From Neokomagataea thailandica NBRC 106555 (GTDB lineage Bacteria; Pseudomonadota; Alphaproteobacteria; Acetobacterales; Acetobacteraceae), in contig NZ_BCZB01000015.1 of NCBI RefSeq assembly GCF_001598495.1, forward strand, positions 1 through 64,000: 64,000 nucleotides of DNA, written 5' to 3'. Below, in pieces: positions 1 through 8,698 of this stretch. Below the pieces are notes generated by a model. It searched no databases and was not told the DNA's origin. It saw only the letters and a list, made by a program, of their open reading frames with translations. Made by a program: the position numbers and the translations under genes. Positions within the stretch are counted from its first letter, which is position 1; the number at the start of each line of letters is the position of its first letter.

Positions 1-1
1 C

Positions 2-187
2 AAGTTTTATGCGTTTCATCAAGTATTCGGCCGTACATACAGTGTCTACCGTGATTTTCTCACGCTGAGTCGGTGCTAGATTTTACGGGAATTCATAACT
101 TCAGAAATACCAAATGCACCTGCGTGGCGCTTCATCTATTGGAATCCATTCGGCAGGAAAAATGGGGTTGAACCGATGGTGAAATAG
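2..187 (+). pseudogene. Interrupted reading-frame remnant at the left edge
   Basis: One frame, already open at the window edge, encodes 25 residues rich in aromatics (..HQVFGRTYSVYRDFLTLSRC), meets TAG at 77-79, and continues in the same frame for 35 residues (..APAWRFIYWNPFGRKNG..) to a second TAG at 185-187. Both halves look like protein rather than random sequence, which suggests the 3' end of a gene carrying a premature stop. Alternatively the gene simply ends at 79 and the rest is chance. No family is recognised and the upstream part lies outside the window. The remaining bases to 222 show nothing else. Confidence 0.25.
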
Positions 188-222
188 GTAAAATTTATTG
201 ATAAAATATATCATATTACTCT

Positions 223-1434
223 CTAAATAGAAATTTTAAATTTGGTATTGCAATTTTTATAAAGATCTTCTCTATCCAGAGTTAAAGAGCCTCCATGCCC
301 TAAAATAATTTGTCGGGCGAGTGTTAGTCCTATGCCGTTCCCTCCCTCTTTGAGGGAAACGAAGGGATGAAAGATCATTTCTTCTTGTCCGGGTGGGATG
401 CCGTGACCATTATCCTGTATGAAAATCTGTACAGAGTGTGATGTTGCTTCTGCTGAAAGATGAACCCAAGGCTTCGCGCGCCCTAACGTCGCTTCTGCTG
501 CATTGTTGAGGATGTTCAGGAGTGCTTGCTCCATTTGCGCTTGGTCGAGTTGAATAGTGGTCAAGGTGATCGGGAGTGAGATCTCAAGCGATACGCGGCC
601 TTGCCAACGTGCGTCAAAAATTTTGGCTGTCTCTTGTAGTAATTGGCCAAGGTTAAGTGGTTTGAGTTGTGGCGCGGGTAGGCGGGCAAGGTTTCGGTAA
701 CCTTGCACAAAACGGTCCAACCCTTCTGCGCGCCGTTTTATGGTTGAGATCGCGTTGGCAATAAGGCTTTGTGTTTCAGGGGAATAGGGTTCGTCAAAAA
801 GTTCTTTTGCGGTGGCCGAGAGGGAAACAATCGGCGTCAAAGAGTTCATAATTTCATGGCTTAGAATATGCAGCATATCGCGAAGGGCCTGAGCTTCGGC
901 GGCGTTTAACCCAGCTTCAATATCTGTCAGAGCCATATAATGGGTGATACCGCCAACATGGTTTCCCGTACTGATGGAGAGCGTATAGAGGCGGGATGTG
1001 CCTGTTATGCGAGAGGTGAGGCGTATGATTTTATTGTTTGGGGAAGGTGGTTGGGTATCTAGTGCTGAGATCAAGGTGTCTGGTGGGTTGAGCAAATGCC
1101 CTTCTGTACCAAAAAGCTGGCGAGCGGATCGATTAGCCGTGTGTAATGTACCGTCAATGGTGCGAAACAAAAGTGGGACAGGAACGTGATTGAGTAGCGC
1201 ACGATTGCGGATGGTTTCGCGGTCTTTAGGTGCCACAACCGAATGTTCGACCCGTTTTGTAGGACGTTGTTGCAGGGTATATTGAGTTAAGAGAATGGTG
1301 ATGATGCAGGCAAGCGCGAGGCCTGCGAGCAGGCAGGATGAAGCATAAAAATGGGCGTGCCATGCGGGTAGCACTAAAGCAGTACTTGCGCTCAGAGCGA
1401 TGAGTTGTGCCGTAAGGCGAAATTGGTGCTTCAT
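223..1434 (-). CDS. Sensor histidine kinase, short-loop (intramembrane-sensing-like)
   Basis: Membrane histidine kinase of 403 residues that should phosphorylate the regulator encoded just upstream. Two transmembrane helices lie within about residues 8-52, joined by a loop of only about ten residues, so there is no real periplasmic sensor domain. A PAS-like segment follows (about 75-180). The phospho-acceptor is in LSHEIMNSLTP, a form common in NtrY-type kinases. The ATPase domain has the N-box NILNNAAEA, the G1 box DNGHGIP and the G2 box GNGIGLTLA, all intact. Its ATG follows the regulator's stop codon with no gap, so the two are one transcript. The short loop recalls kinases that sense through a partner ABC transporter, and a divergent ABC efflux operon lies alongside; that link is inferred. 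Confidence 0.85.
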   Translation of the reverse strand: MKHQFRLTAQLIALSASTALVLPAWHAHFYASSCLLAGLALACIITILLTQYTLQQRPTKRVEHSVVAPKDRETIRNRALLNHVPVPLLFRTIDGTLHTANRSARQLFGTEGHLLNPPDTLISALDTQPPSPNNKIIRLTSRITGTSRLYTLSISTGNHVGGITHYMALTDIEAGLNAAEAQALRDMLHILSHEIMNSLTPIVSLSATAKELFDEPYSPETQSLIANAISTIKRRAEGLDRFVQGYRNLARLPAPQLKPLNLGQLLQETAKIFDARWQGRVSLEISLPITLTTIQLDQAQMEQALLNILNNAAEATLGRAKPWVHLSAEATSHSVQIFIQDNGHGIPPGQEEMIFHPFVSLKEGGNGIGLTLARQIILGHGGSLTLDREDLYKNCNTKFKISI

Positions 1435-2631
1435 TTATAAGCCATACCGGGCCATGCGGCGATAAAGTGCAGGGCGTGTTAGCCCCAGCTCTTGAGCAGC
1501 GCGTGAGACGTTAAAACTATGTTTACGCAAGGCATCTTCAACCAAAGTGCGCTCTGCGTCTTTCAATGTGGCGTTACGTGTTAGGGGGAGACTGGAAGGC
1601 TGCGTGGGTTCTTCCCAGTGCCCCGAGAGAACGGCACGTTCTATTGTTGCGCGAAGAGAACGTATGCCTTGTGGCCATGGTGATGCTTGGAGGCGCGCTA
1701 AGTGTTCTGGCGAAAGTGTTGGGGCAGGAAGTGCGTGCCGGGTGGAGAAATAGTGCAAAAAATGCAGCGTTAACGCTTCGATATCCTCTGGCCGTTGTGA
1801 GAGAGGGGGAAGATAGAGAGCGTTCATTTCGAGATGAAGCATTAAGCGTGGGAGAAGAGCTTTTTTGAGGTCAAGTAGGTCTAGAGATGACAGGGCAATG
1901 AGCCGTGGCCCGTCATGCTCTTCTAGGCGTTCGGCCAAATGACGCTGTGTGGTGTGGGGAAGCTGTTCTATTTGTGGGCAGAGCCATGTTTTGCCGTGGT
2001 TGGGCAGGGGCGTGCTCCCATCAGAACAGATGAGGCATGGAGGGTTTTCATCGCGTGAGAGGGCGTGCAAGCGCTTGGCAAGGGAGAGCTTTCCAGATGC
2101 AGGAGGGCCGTAGATGAGGAGAGATGCCCATGTGGGGGCTAATCTATCCGCTTTGGTTAAGATAGCCTGCATCGCAGGAGATGAGGCTAAAAAAACGGCT
2201 TCCGTATTCGTGTCAGGGGTAGGCGAGGGCGTGTTGAGGTTTTTTTGTAGCAAGGCGATCAGGCGGTTATTGTTCCATGGCTTCATTACAAAATCTGCGG
2301 CACCTGTGCGCATGGCTTCTACGGCGATAGTGATGCCGCTATGGCCGGTGACGACAATGACGGGCATGTTTGGGCGCAAGAGCAGTATTTCTTTAAGAAG
2401 GATGATGCCTTCTGCACCGGATCGGGCGCCTTTTGTGTAGTTCAAATCCAGCAGCACGAGGTCGATCGTGTGGGACGCAAGGCGCATGAGGGCCTCTTGT
2501 GTGTTCTGCGCTTCCAGCATGGCGATGTTATGCCGTCGGAGCAGGAGGCGCGCTGCTGAAAGGATATCCGGGTCATCATCAACGAACAACACGGTGAAGG
2601 TTTTAGGCGATTCGTTTTGAAGTGTGTTCAT
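1435..2631 (-). CDS. NtrC-family-like response regulator lacking GAFTGA
   Basis: Two-component response regulator of about 398 residues. The N-terminal receiver has the acidic pocket FVDDDPD, the phospho-accepting Asp in LVLLDLNY and the conserved Lys in VMKPW. The central domain is AAA+-derived: Walker A GPPASGK is present, but the segment that should hold the sigma-54-contacting GAFTGA loop is absent and Walker B is degenerate (CPQIEQLP instead of FLDEI..). The C-terminus is an intact Fis-type helix-turn-helix (NVSRAAQELGLTRPALYRRM). It therefore probably binds DNA but should not activate sigma-54 RNA polymerase. The start is uncertain: the frame opens at a TTG at 2694, and the ATG at 2631 is preferred because it lies just before the receiver. 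Divergent from the efflux operon it likely controls. Confidence 0.8.
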   Translation of the reverse strand: MNTLQNESPKTFTVLFVDDDPDILSAARLLLRRHNIAMLEAQNTQEALMRLASHTIDLVLLDLNYTKGARSGAEGIILLKEILLLRPNMPVIVVTGHSGITIAVEAMRTGAADFVMKPWNNNRLIALLQKNLNTPSPTPDTNTEAVFLASSPAMQAILTKADRLAPTWASLLIYGPPASGKLSLAKRLHALSRDENPPCLICSDGSTPLPNHGKTWLCPQIEQLPHTTQRHLAERLEEHDGPRLIALSSLDLLDLKKALLPRLMLHLEMNALYLPPLSQRPEDIEALTLHFLHYFSTRHALPAPTLSPEHLARLQASPWPQGIRSLRATIERAVLSGHWEEPTQPSSLPLTRNATLKDAERTLVEDALRKHSFNVSRAAQELGLTRPALYRRMARYGL

Positions 2632-2704
2632 TTCGGGGGGTGACGGCCTTGTGAGGGGTGTACGGTTCCGGACAGTATGTTCGCTTTCGGACAAGTGGAG
2701 GTGC

Positions 2705-2736
2705 GTATTTAGAAAATACCGTTTATTTTCAATAAA
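2705..2736. promoter_or_regulatory. Paired inverted repeats between the two-component genes and the efflux operon
   Basis: Two short inverted repeats lie side by side in the AT-rich divergent intergenic region: GTATTT-AGA-AAATAC (2705-2719) and TTTATT-TTC-AATAAA (2722-2736). Their 17-base centre spacing and position upstream of both transcription units suit an operator for the neighbouring regulator. This is inference; AT-rich DNA yields such repeats by chance. Confidence 0.35.
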
Positions 2737-2789
2737 TTAAAAACGAACATTTTTATCATACACTGTTTGTCATGAGGAGAAACAGTGCC

Positions 2790-4109
2790 ATGGATCATCC
2801 TGTTTTTAACACTGCACAAACGGCAGCAGCTCCGAGCATTTCCGGAACGGGGATGGATCGAGCGGTTGCACCGTCCCGTCGGAAAAAGGCGTTGCGTTAT
2901 GCCGTACGCTATGGTGGGCCGGTTGCGGTTCTCTTTGTGGCGTGGGGTGTGTGGGCGCTAGTTCCAGCTTCGGGCACGCTGTCCGTATCGAGCGATCAAC
3001 TGCAAGTGGCGGTGGTGAAATCTGCGCCGTTTCTCGATTATCTTCCGGTGCGGGCCACTGTTGCGCCGTTGAATGTGACTTTTGTCGACGCCGTGCAAGG
3101 TGGTGAGGTCCTGCAGTTGATCGCGCATGATGGGGCCTTGGTGAAGGAGGGGGATGTGCTGGCCAAGCTCACGAACCCGCAGCTTCAACTGGATGTTACG
3201 TCACGCGAAGCGCAAATCGCCAGCCAGATTGGTTCGGTGAGTGCGCAGCAATTGGCGCTGCAACAGAGCCGTACGGCAGAAGAAACGCAAATGGCAGAGG
3301 CGCGGTATAATCTGCTCAAAGCGCAGCGGGAATTGTCCATTCGTGAACAGTTGCATGGGCAAGGATTTGAGTCAGATGCGAATGTGCAGTCTTATCGTGA
3401 TGAAAGCGATTATTACGCACAGCGCTTGAAGCGATTGAATGACGCGCGGGTGCAGGATCTGAGTGTGTTCTCTCGGCAGGAGCGTGAAATTGCGCAGGAA
3501 GCGGAGCGTTTACGTTCGAATTTATCGGTTGTGCGGGACAGTTTGAATGCGTTGATATTGCGCGCTCCAGTGGCTGGTCGCGTGACCAATTTTGAGCTGC
3601 AACCTGGGCAGTCTTTGAAGGCGGGCGATAAAATCGCGCAGATTGATAGCGAGGGCCAATATCGGCTCGATGCAGATATTGATGAGTTTTATCTCGGACG
3701 TGTGGCAGTTGGGGAGCGCGCTACGGCGAGTTTTGGAGATGTTGCGGTGCCTATGACGGTATCGCGGGTACATCCGCAGGTTACTAATGGTCAGTTCCGT
3801 GCAGAACTGACGTTTGACAAGCCGCCAACGGGTGATTTGCGGCGTGGTGAGAGCGTAGATGTGCGTTTGACCTTGGGCGAGACGCATACCGCGCTTGTCT
3901 TGCCGAATGGTGCGTGGATGGAGGCCAGTGGTGGGACATCTGCCTTTGTGGAAAATTCCGGTGGCCGTGGTGCGGAGCGGGTCAGTGTGACGTCTGGTCG
4001 ACGGAACCCAGAGCAAGTGGAAATTACCAGCGGCGTGCATGAGGGGGATCATGTGATCGTGTCCTCATACAATAGCTACAAAAACTTCAATCATCTCTCA
4101 ATTCATTAA
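2790..4109 (+). CDS. HlyD/MacA-type periplasmic adaptor (membrane fusion protein)
   Basis: Adaptor subunit of 439 residues that should link the inner-membrane ABC permeases to the outer-membrane channel encoded downstream. A single transmembrane helix sits near residues 42-62, followed by the first half of a lipoyl/barrel-sandwich domain, a long alpha-helical hairpin (about 130-260, rich in Gln, Glu, Arg and Ala), the second lipoyl half (ILRAPVAGRVTNFELQPGQ) and beta-barrel domains. The start chosen is ATG 2790, which has AGGAG 9-10 bases upstream; the in-frame ATG at 2772 has no ribosome binding site. The ATPase gene begins 17 bases after its stop. The substrate cannot be read from the sequence. 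Confidence 0.87.
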   Translation: MDHPVFNTAQTAAAPSISGTGMDRAVAPSRRKKALRYAVRYGGPVAVLFVAWGVWALVPASGTLSVSSDQLQVAVVKSAPFLDYLPVRATVAPLNVTFVDAVQGGEVLQLIAHDGALVKEGDVLAKLTNPQLQLDVTSREAQIASQIGSVSAQQLALQQSRTAEETQMAEARYNLLKAQRELSIREQLHGQGFESDANVQSYRDESDYYAQRLKRLNDARVQDLSVFSRQEREIAQEAERLRSNLSVVRDSLNALILRAPVAGRVTNFELQPGQSLKAGDKIAQIDSEGQYRLDADIDEFYLGRVAVGERATASFGDVAVPMTVSRVHPQVTNGQFRAELTFDKPPTGDLRRGESVDVRLTLGETHTALVLPNGAWMEASGGTSAFVENSGGRGAERVSVTSGRRNPEQVEITSGVHEGDHVIVSSYNSYKNFNHLSIH

Positions 4110-4126
4110 AAATAAGGAATAATACG

Positions 4127-4810
4127 ATGTTCATTCATCTTTCAAATATCCAACGCTTGTACCGTTCTGACGAAGTTGAAACCACGGCTCTGCATGATGT
4201 CAATCTCAGCATTGATGCGGGTGAGTTCGTGGCCATTATGGGGCCGTCGGGCTGTGGGAAATCTACGCTCTTAAACATTTTGGGGACGATTGATCGGCCA
4301 ACGGCGGGGCAATACTGCTTTGCGGAGCATGATCTGACGGCGATGAGTGAGGTGACGCTGGCACAATTCCGTCGGGAAAATTTGGGTTATGTGTTCCAGA
4401 GTTTTAATCTGATTGATGAGCTGACCATTGAAGAGAATATCGATCTCGCTTTGATTTATCGGAAAATTCCGAAATCGGAACGAAAAGACCGTGTTGCGGC
4501 GGCGATGGACCACGTGGGTATTGCGCATCGGGCGCGGCATTATCCGTCTCAGCTTTCGGGTGGTCAGCAGCAGCGGGCGGCTATTGCCCGCGCCATTGTG
4601 GGTAAGCCCCGCTTGATCCTTGCCGATGAACCGACCGGGAATTTGGACACGGAAAACGGCGCGCAGGTCATGGATATGCTCCAGCGCCTAAATGACGATG
4701 GCGCGACCATTATCATGGTAACGCACTCCCCATCACACGCGGATTTGGCGAAACGGCGAATTGATATGCTGGACGGGCAGGTGGTCGTGTCCGTGCGTAA
4801 CGCGCTCTAG
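4127..4810 (+). CDS. ABC transporter ATP-binding protein, MacB/LolD type
   Basis: Cytoplasmic ATPase of 227 residues that should power the FtsX-type permeases of this operon. It has Walker [11 protein letters not shown]-loop VFQSFNL, signature [14 protein letters not shown], Walker [13 protein letters not shown] and the switch His in MVTHS. The length and the PTGNLDT element are typical of the MacB/LolD/FtsE branch. It is the only ATPase in an operon that encodes three large permeases, so all three probably share it. The next gene follows after 13 bases. Confidence 0.9.
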   Translation: MFIHLSNIQRLYRSDEVETTALHDVNLSIDAGEFVAIMGPSGCGKSTLLNILGTIDRPTAGQYCFAEHDLTAMSEVTLAQFRRENLGYVFQSFNLIDELTIEENIDLALIYRKIPKSERKDRVAAAMDHVGIAHRARHYPSQLSGGQQQRAAIARAIVGKPRLILADEPTGNLDTENGAQVMDMLQRLNDDGATIIMVTHSPSHADLAKRRIDMLDGQVVVSVRNAL

Positions 4811-4823
4811 GGAGGGTGTTATG

Positions 4824-7280
4824 ATGTTTGGCACAATCATCCGTAGCGTAGCGCGACAGGCGCAGCGACAACCGCTCTATGTAGGGTTGAATGTTTTTGG
4901 CTTGGCGCTGGGGATCGGGGTCTTTCTGACTTTGGCGTTACTAGTGCGGTATGAGTATAGTTTTAATACGGACTTGGCTGATATTCAGCGCGTGGCACGA
5001 GTTGATGCACATTGGATGATGCCGGGCGTTGAGGCCAAAGAATATCCTGAAAGTACGTTCCGGGCCGTCCCTTTTTTACGGCAGGATTTCCCGGAAATTG
5101 AAAGCAGTACGCGGCTGGAAGAAAATGGGGTTAGCCTTCAAAAAGACGGCCATTTTGAAGAGTTTGATGAAGGGTCAGTTGATCCGGATTTTTTTAAGGT
5201 TTTTGGTGTTTCCCTGCGTTCTGGCCGTGTGGAGGGAGCATTAAGCCAGCCGGATAGTGTGGTTATCTCCGAAGGTGCGGCGCGCAAAATTTTTGGCACA
5301 GTTGATGTGCTCGGGCGGGTTGTGACGCTTAATCATGGTGAGAAAAACTATGCTCATACGATTAGCGGTGTGTTGAAAAACCGGAGTAAGCCTGATTTTT
5401 TGACGCGGTATGATTTTTTTATGCCGATTACGAAAAATGAAGAAAAGCAGGACTGCTATATTGATTGGGGCGGAGATTGTGGGGCCATTTATTTAAAGCT
5501 GCATAAGCCGTCTCAGATTAACGTCATTAACGCGCAATTAGAGCAATTTATTAAGCAGCATGCTGCAGGGACGGATGATTTCTCCATCGGTCCTAACCCG
5601 GAAAGAATCTTTGCGCTGTCTTTGGTGGGGCTAGATAAGACGCATTTTTATGATGCGCATCTTCAATACGCTCAAGATGCCATTAACCAAAACGTTGTGA
5701 AGAGTATTGGCTTGATTGCTGTGCTGTCTTTGGTGCTGGCATGCGTCAATACGGTGAATTTGGCAACGGCACGCTCTGTTTTGCGGGCGCGAGAGGTTGC
5801 TTTGCGGAAAACCTTTGGTGCCACCCGTAAGGCTCTTTTCATACAATTTATGGGGGAAGCGACGTGTTTGGTTGTGTTCTCGGCATTTATTGGGCTTGCA
5901 TTGAGTGAAGTATTAGTTCCAGAAATTGCACTTATTACGGCTAAAAACGTAACGATTGACTATGGATTCGTGTGTGGAATTCTGCCGATTATTATTGTGG
6001 CGTGTAGTGTTTTGAGTGGAGTTTATCCGGCTGTTATTTTGTCTGGCTATCGTCCGTCTTTGATTTTTGCGGCGACGCGGATGGCCTCTGGTGGGCGCTT
6101 TGCGGAGCGTTTGCGGAATGGTTTGACGGTTGGGCAGTTCACGATTGCTGTTTCTTTAGTGATTTGCATGTTGGTTATTCATCATCAAACGGAATTTCTG
6201 CGTGATGCAAATCGTGGCTTTTCTAAAGAGGGTCTTTTAATTGGTCATCAGATTGCTGCGGATACTCTAAAGACGCAAAAAGATATATTGCGGGAAATAC
6301 GCAATGTTCAGGGCGTGGACTTTGCTACTTTAGCGCTCTTGGCTCCCAACCCTGATCGGAAGTCACGTACGACATTTGACTATAATGCCCCTACGGGAAC
6401 AGTGCGGGTTCATGTTTTAACAGATACTGTGAGCACGGATTATCAAAAAACTTATCAGCCTGTACTTATGGCGGGGCGGTGGTTTGATCTGGAGCATCTT
6501 GAAGATGTCTTGCCTACGGGGAATGGGAAAAGACAGCGCCGCACCAACGCAATCCTGAATGCGAGCGCCGCACTAAAATTCGGCTTTCATACTGTGGAAG
6601 ATGCGGTTGGAAAAACGATTAATGACGGGGGCGGTGATGTCGTCATTATTGGCGTTATCCGTGATATTCGTTTTGAATCGCCTCATGCGGCAGTATATCC
6701 GAGCATAATATTTTTTAATCCACTCTCGGATAATTCACTTTATCTGCCAATACCCGCTATTCGTTTTCATGGGGTTTCTGAAGCTGTGATGAAATCACGT
6801 TTGGAAAAGGCGTGGTACAAAATTACGCCGAATATGCCGGCGGATTTTTCGGATATTAATGAGCGTCTTTCCAGTTATTACGAGGATGATCAACGTTTGG
6901 GGGAAGTCTTCACGGCGGGGGCTGTTGTTGCGCTGATGATTGCTTGCCTTGGTTTGTATGGCCTGGCGTCTTTTGCAGCGACGCGGCGTGTGCATGAGAT
7001 TGGTATTCGTAAAACGCTTGGTGCGACGGGCGGGCAGGTTATCGCCTTACTGTTGCAGGGGTTTTTGAAGCCTGTTGCGCTGGCTTGCGTCATTGCGACC
7101 CCGATTGCTTGGGTGATTATGCGTAGCTGGTTGTCGGGGTTTGACCAGCGTATCGCCTTGAGTGGTGGTGATTTTATCATTGCAGTTTTGGGCGCGATTA
7201 TTATCGCGACGGTCACGGTTATTGGACAGACTTACCGTATCTCACGTGCTGAACCGGCGCGTGCTTTGAGGGCGGAGTGA
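4824..7280 (+). CDS. FtsX/MacB-type ABC permease 1
   Basis: Inner-membrane permease of 818 residues with two tandem FtsX-type halves. Each half has a hydrophobic helix, a large periplasmic MacB-like core domain and a three-helix FtsX segment. Conserved cytoplasmic elements appear in both halves: REVALRKTFGATRKAL near residue 325 and HEIGIRKTLGATGGQV near residue 725. The family length of about 800 residues matches macrolide/peptide-type efflux permeases. GGAGGG lies 7-8 bases before ATG 4824 and closer to ATG 4821; 4824 is chosen because it aligns with the starts of the two downstream paralogs. It overlaps no neighbour and is followed by the TolC-like gene. It is the most divergent of the three permeases. 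Confidence 0.85.
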   Translation: MFGTIIRSVARQAQRQPLYVGLNVFGLALGIGVFLTLALLVRYEYSFNTDLADIQRVARVDAHWMMPGVEAKEYPESTFRAVPFLRQDFPEIESSTRLEENGVSLQKDGHFEEFDEGSVDPDFFKVFGVSLRSGRVEGALSQPDSVVISEGAARKIFGTVDVLGRVVTLNHGEKNYAHTISGVLKNRSKPDFLTRYDFFMPITKNEEKQDCYIDWGGDCGAIYLKLHKPSQINVINAQLEQFIKQHAAGTDDFSIGPNPERIFALSLVGLDKTHFYDAHLQYAQDAINQNVVKSIGLIAVLSLVLACVNTVNLATARSVLRAREVALRKTFGATRKALFIQFMGEATCLVVFSAFIGLALSEVLVPEIALITAKNVTIDYGFVCGILPIIIVACSVLSGVYPAVILSGYRPSLIFAATRMASGGRFAERLRNGLTVGQFTIAVSLVICMLVIHHQTEFLRDANRGFSKEGLLIGHQIAADTLKTQKDILREIRNVQGVDFATLALLAPNPDRKSRTTFDYNAPTGTVRVHVLTDTVSTDYQKTYQPVLMAGRWFDLEHLEDVLPTGNGKRQRRTNAILNASAALKFGFHTVEDAVGKTINDGGGDVVIIGVIRDIRFESPHAAVYPSIIFFNPLSDNSLYLPIPAIRFHGVSEAVMKSRLEKAWYKITPNMPADFSDINERLSSYYEDDQRLGEVFTAGAVVALMIACLGLYGLASFAATRRVHEIGIRKTLGATGGQVIALLLQGFLKPVALACVIATPIAWVIMRSWLSGFDQRIALSGGDFIIAVLGAIIIATVTVIGQTYRISRAEPARALRAE

Positions 7281-7285
7281 TTATT

Positions 7286-8686
7286 ATGCGCAAAGCACAT
7301 TACATTCTTTCTCTGGCGCTTTTCAGTGCTGTGTCTCCACTCAAGGCTCAAACGCTGAATGAGGCGTTGGAGATGGCGTATAAGAGCAACCCAACTTTGC
7401 AGGGGGAGCGCGCGAACCAGCGTGCGGTGACGGAAAACTCAGCTCAAGCGCGTTCTGGCTGGAGGCCGACTGTGACGATTAACGTGGATGCAAATTACCA
7501 GAAGGGGCCTTATACTGGGGCTTATGCGCTGGGGTCTTACACATCGAATTATGCCGAAGGGTATGTTCAGGCCAGGCAGACGCTTTATTCATTTGGGCAT
7601 GTAGCGAACCAAGTCAAGGCGGCAGATGCGCGTTCACGGGCGGAAATTCATGCGCTTGAGCAGACGGAAAACCAGGTTTTTACCAGTGCGATTACGGCCT
7701 ATATGGATGTGCTGCGGGACCGGGCTATTCTTGACGTTCGCAAAGCTGATTTGGAGATGCTGCGACGGCAAGTTCAATTGACGACATCACGTTATAATCT
7801 CGGTGGTATTCCGGCGGAGCAAGTGACGAAAACGGATGTTGAGCAAGCGCAGGCACGGTTGCACTCGGCAGAAGTTGGCCTGAATCAAGCGCGCGCTACT
7901 CTTGCGTCTTCAGAAGCATTGTTTCGTACAGTTATTGGTGTGGAGCCGGGTGTTTTGGTGATGCCTGAAGGTTTGCCGGGGCTGCCGAACGATTTGGGGC
8001 ATGCGTTGAAGGAAGCCTTAGCTTCTAGCCCGCAGTTTGCTCAATCGCAGGATAATAAATCTGCGGCGGATGCAGATATTGATACGGCCCGTTCCCAATG
8101 GGGACCGCAAATTCAGGCTCAAGGGATGTTTGGTACGACTGGGCCTGCGTCTCCGTTCCGTGGGCGGTTATATGGTGAGCAGATGTCGGGGACGGTGTCC
8201 TTAGTACAGCCGCTCTATAATGGGGATTTGTATAATTCGCAGATCCGGCAAGCGCGCGATAAGGACGAGCAAGCGCGTCATGCTGTAGAGTTAGCGCGGC
8301 GCACGGTGTTGCAGAATGTCGCGGCGAGCTGGAGTGCGGTTGAAAATGGCCTCCAAGCTATTTCGGCTGGTGCTGCGGAAGTGCATTCGGGTGAGACGAC
8401 GTTGAAGGGCTATCAGCTGGAATATGGCTATGGTCTGCGCAGTACGACCGATGTGCTGTATGCGGATCAGAACTTACGTTCGGCTCAGGTTGAGTTAGCG
8501 TCGAGCGGGCATGACACAATTGTTGCGGAAGCAAATCTTTTGGCGTCCATGGGGCGTCTGCAAGCGCAACAGCTTTTATCCAATAACCACGACACACATG
8601 GTGAAGAGGCGTTTCGCCATGCGCGGCGGCGCGGTTGGGAGCCGTTGCAGGCGCCGATTTCTGCCCTTGATCAAGCGGGTTGGTGA
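7286..8686 (+). CDS. TolC-family outer-membrane efflux channel
   Basis: Outer-membrane factor of 466 residues that should form the exit duct for this efflux system. It has an N-terminal signal peptide ending near SPLKA, then two OEP repeats of long helices and strands (TLNEALEMAYKSNPTLQGER opens the first). Spacing of the motifs is as in TolC/CyaE-type proteins. The start is ATG 7286, with GGAG 8 bases upstream; a GTG at 7277 overlapping the previous stop is less likely because the signal peptide would gain three residues and lose this spacing. It sits between permease genes 1 and 2, an unusual position for an outer-membrane component. Confidence 0.87.
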   Translation: MRKAHYILSLALFSAVSPLKAQTLNEALEMAYKSNPTLQGERANQRAVTENSAQARSGWRPTVTINVDANYQKGPYTGAYALGSYTSNYAEGYVQARQTLYSFGHVANQVKAADARSRAEIHALEQTENQVFTSAITAYMDVLRDRAILDVRKADLEMLRRQVQLTTSRYNLGGIPAEQVTKTDVEQAQARLHSAEVGLNQARATLASSEALFRTVIGVEPGVLVMPEGLPGLPNDLGHALKEALASSPQFAQSQDNKSAADADIDTARSQWGPQIQAQGMFGTTGPASPFRGRLYGEQMSGTVSLVQPLYNGDLYNSQIRQARDKDEQARHAVELARRTVLQNVAASWSAVENGLQAISAGAAEVHSGETTLKGYQLEYGYGLRSTTDVLYADQNLRSAQVELASSGHDTIVAEANLLASMGRLQAQQLLSNNHDTHGEEAFRHARRRGWEPLQAPISALDQAGW

Positions 8687-8698
8687 GGAGAGCAAGCG

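Noticed and set aside
3522-4052. 176-codon open frame antisense to the HlyD-type adaptor
   Set aside because: Low-complexity Arg/Thr-rich translation inside a clear gene; no ribosome binding site.
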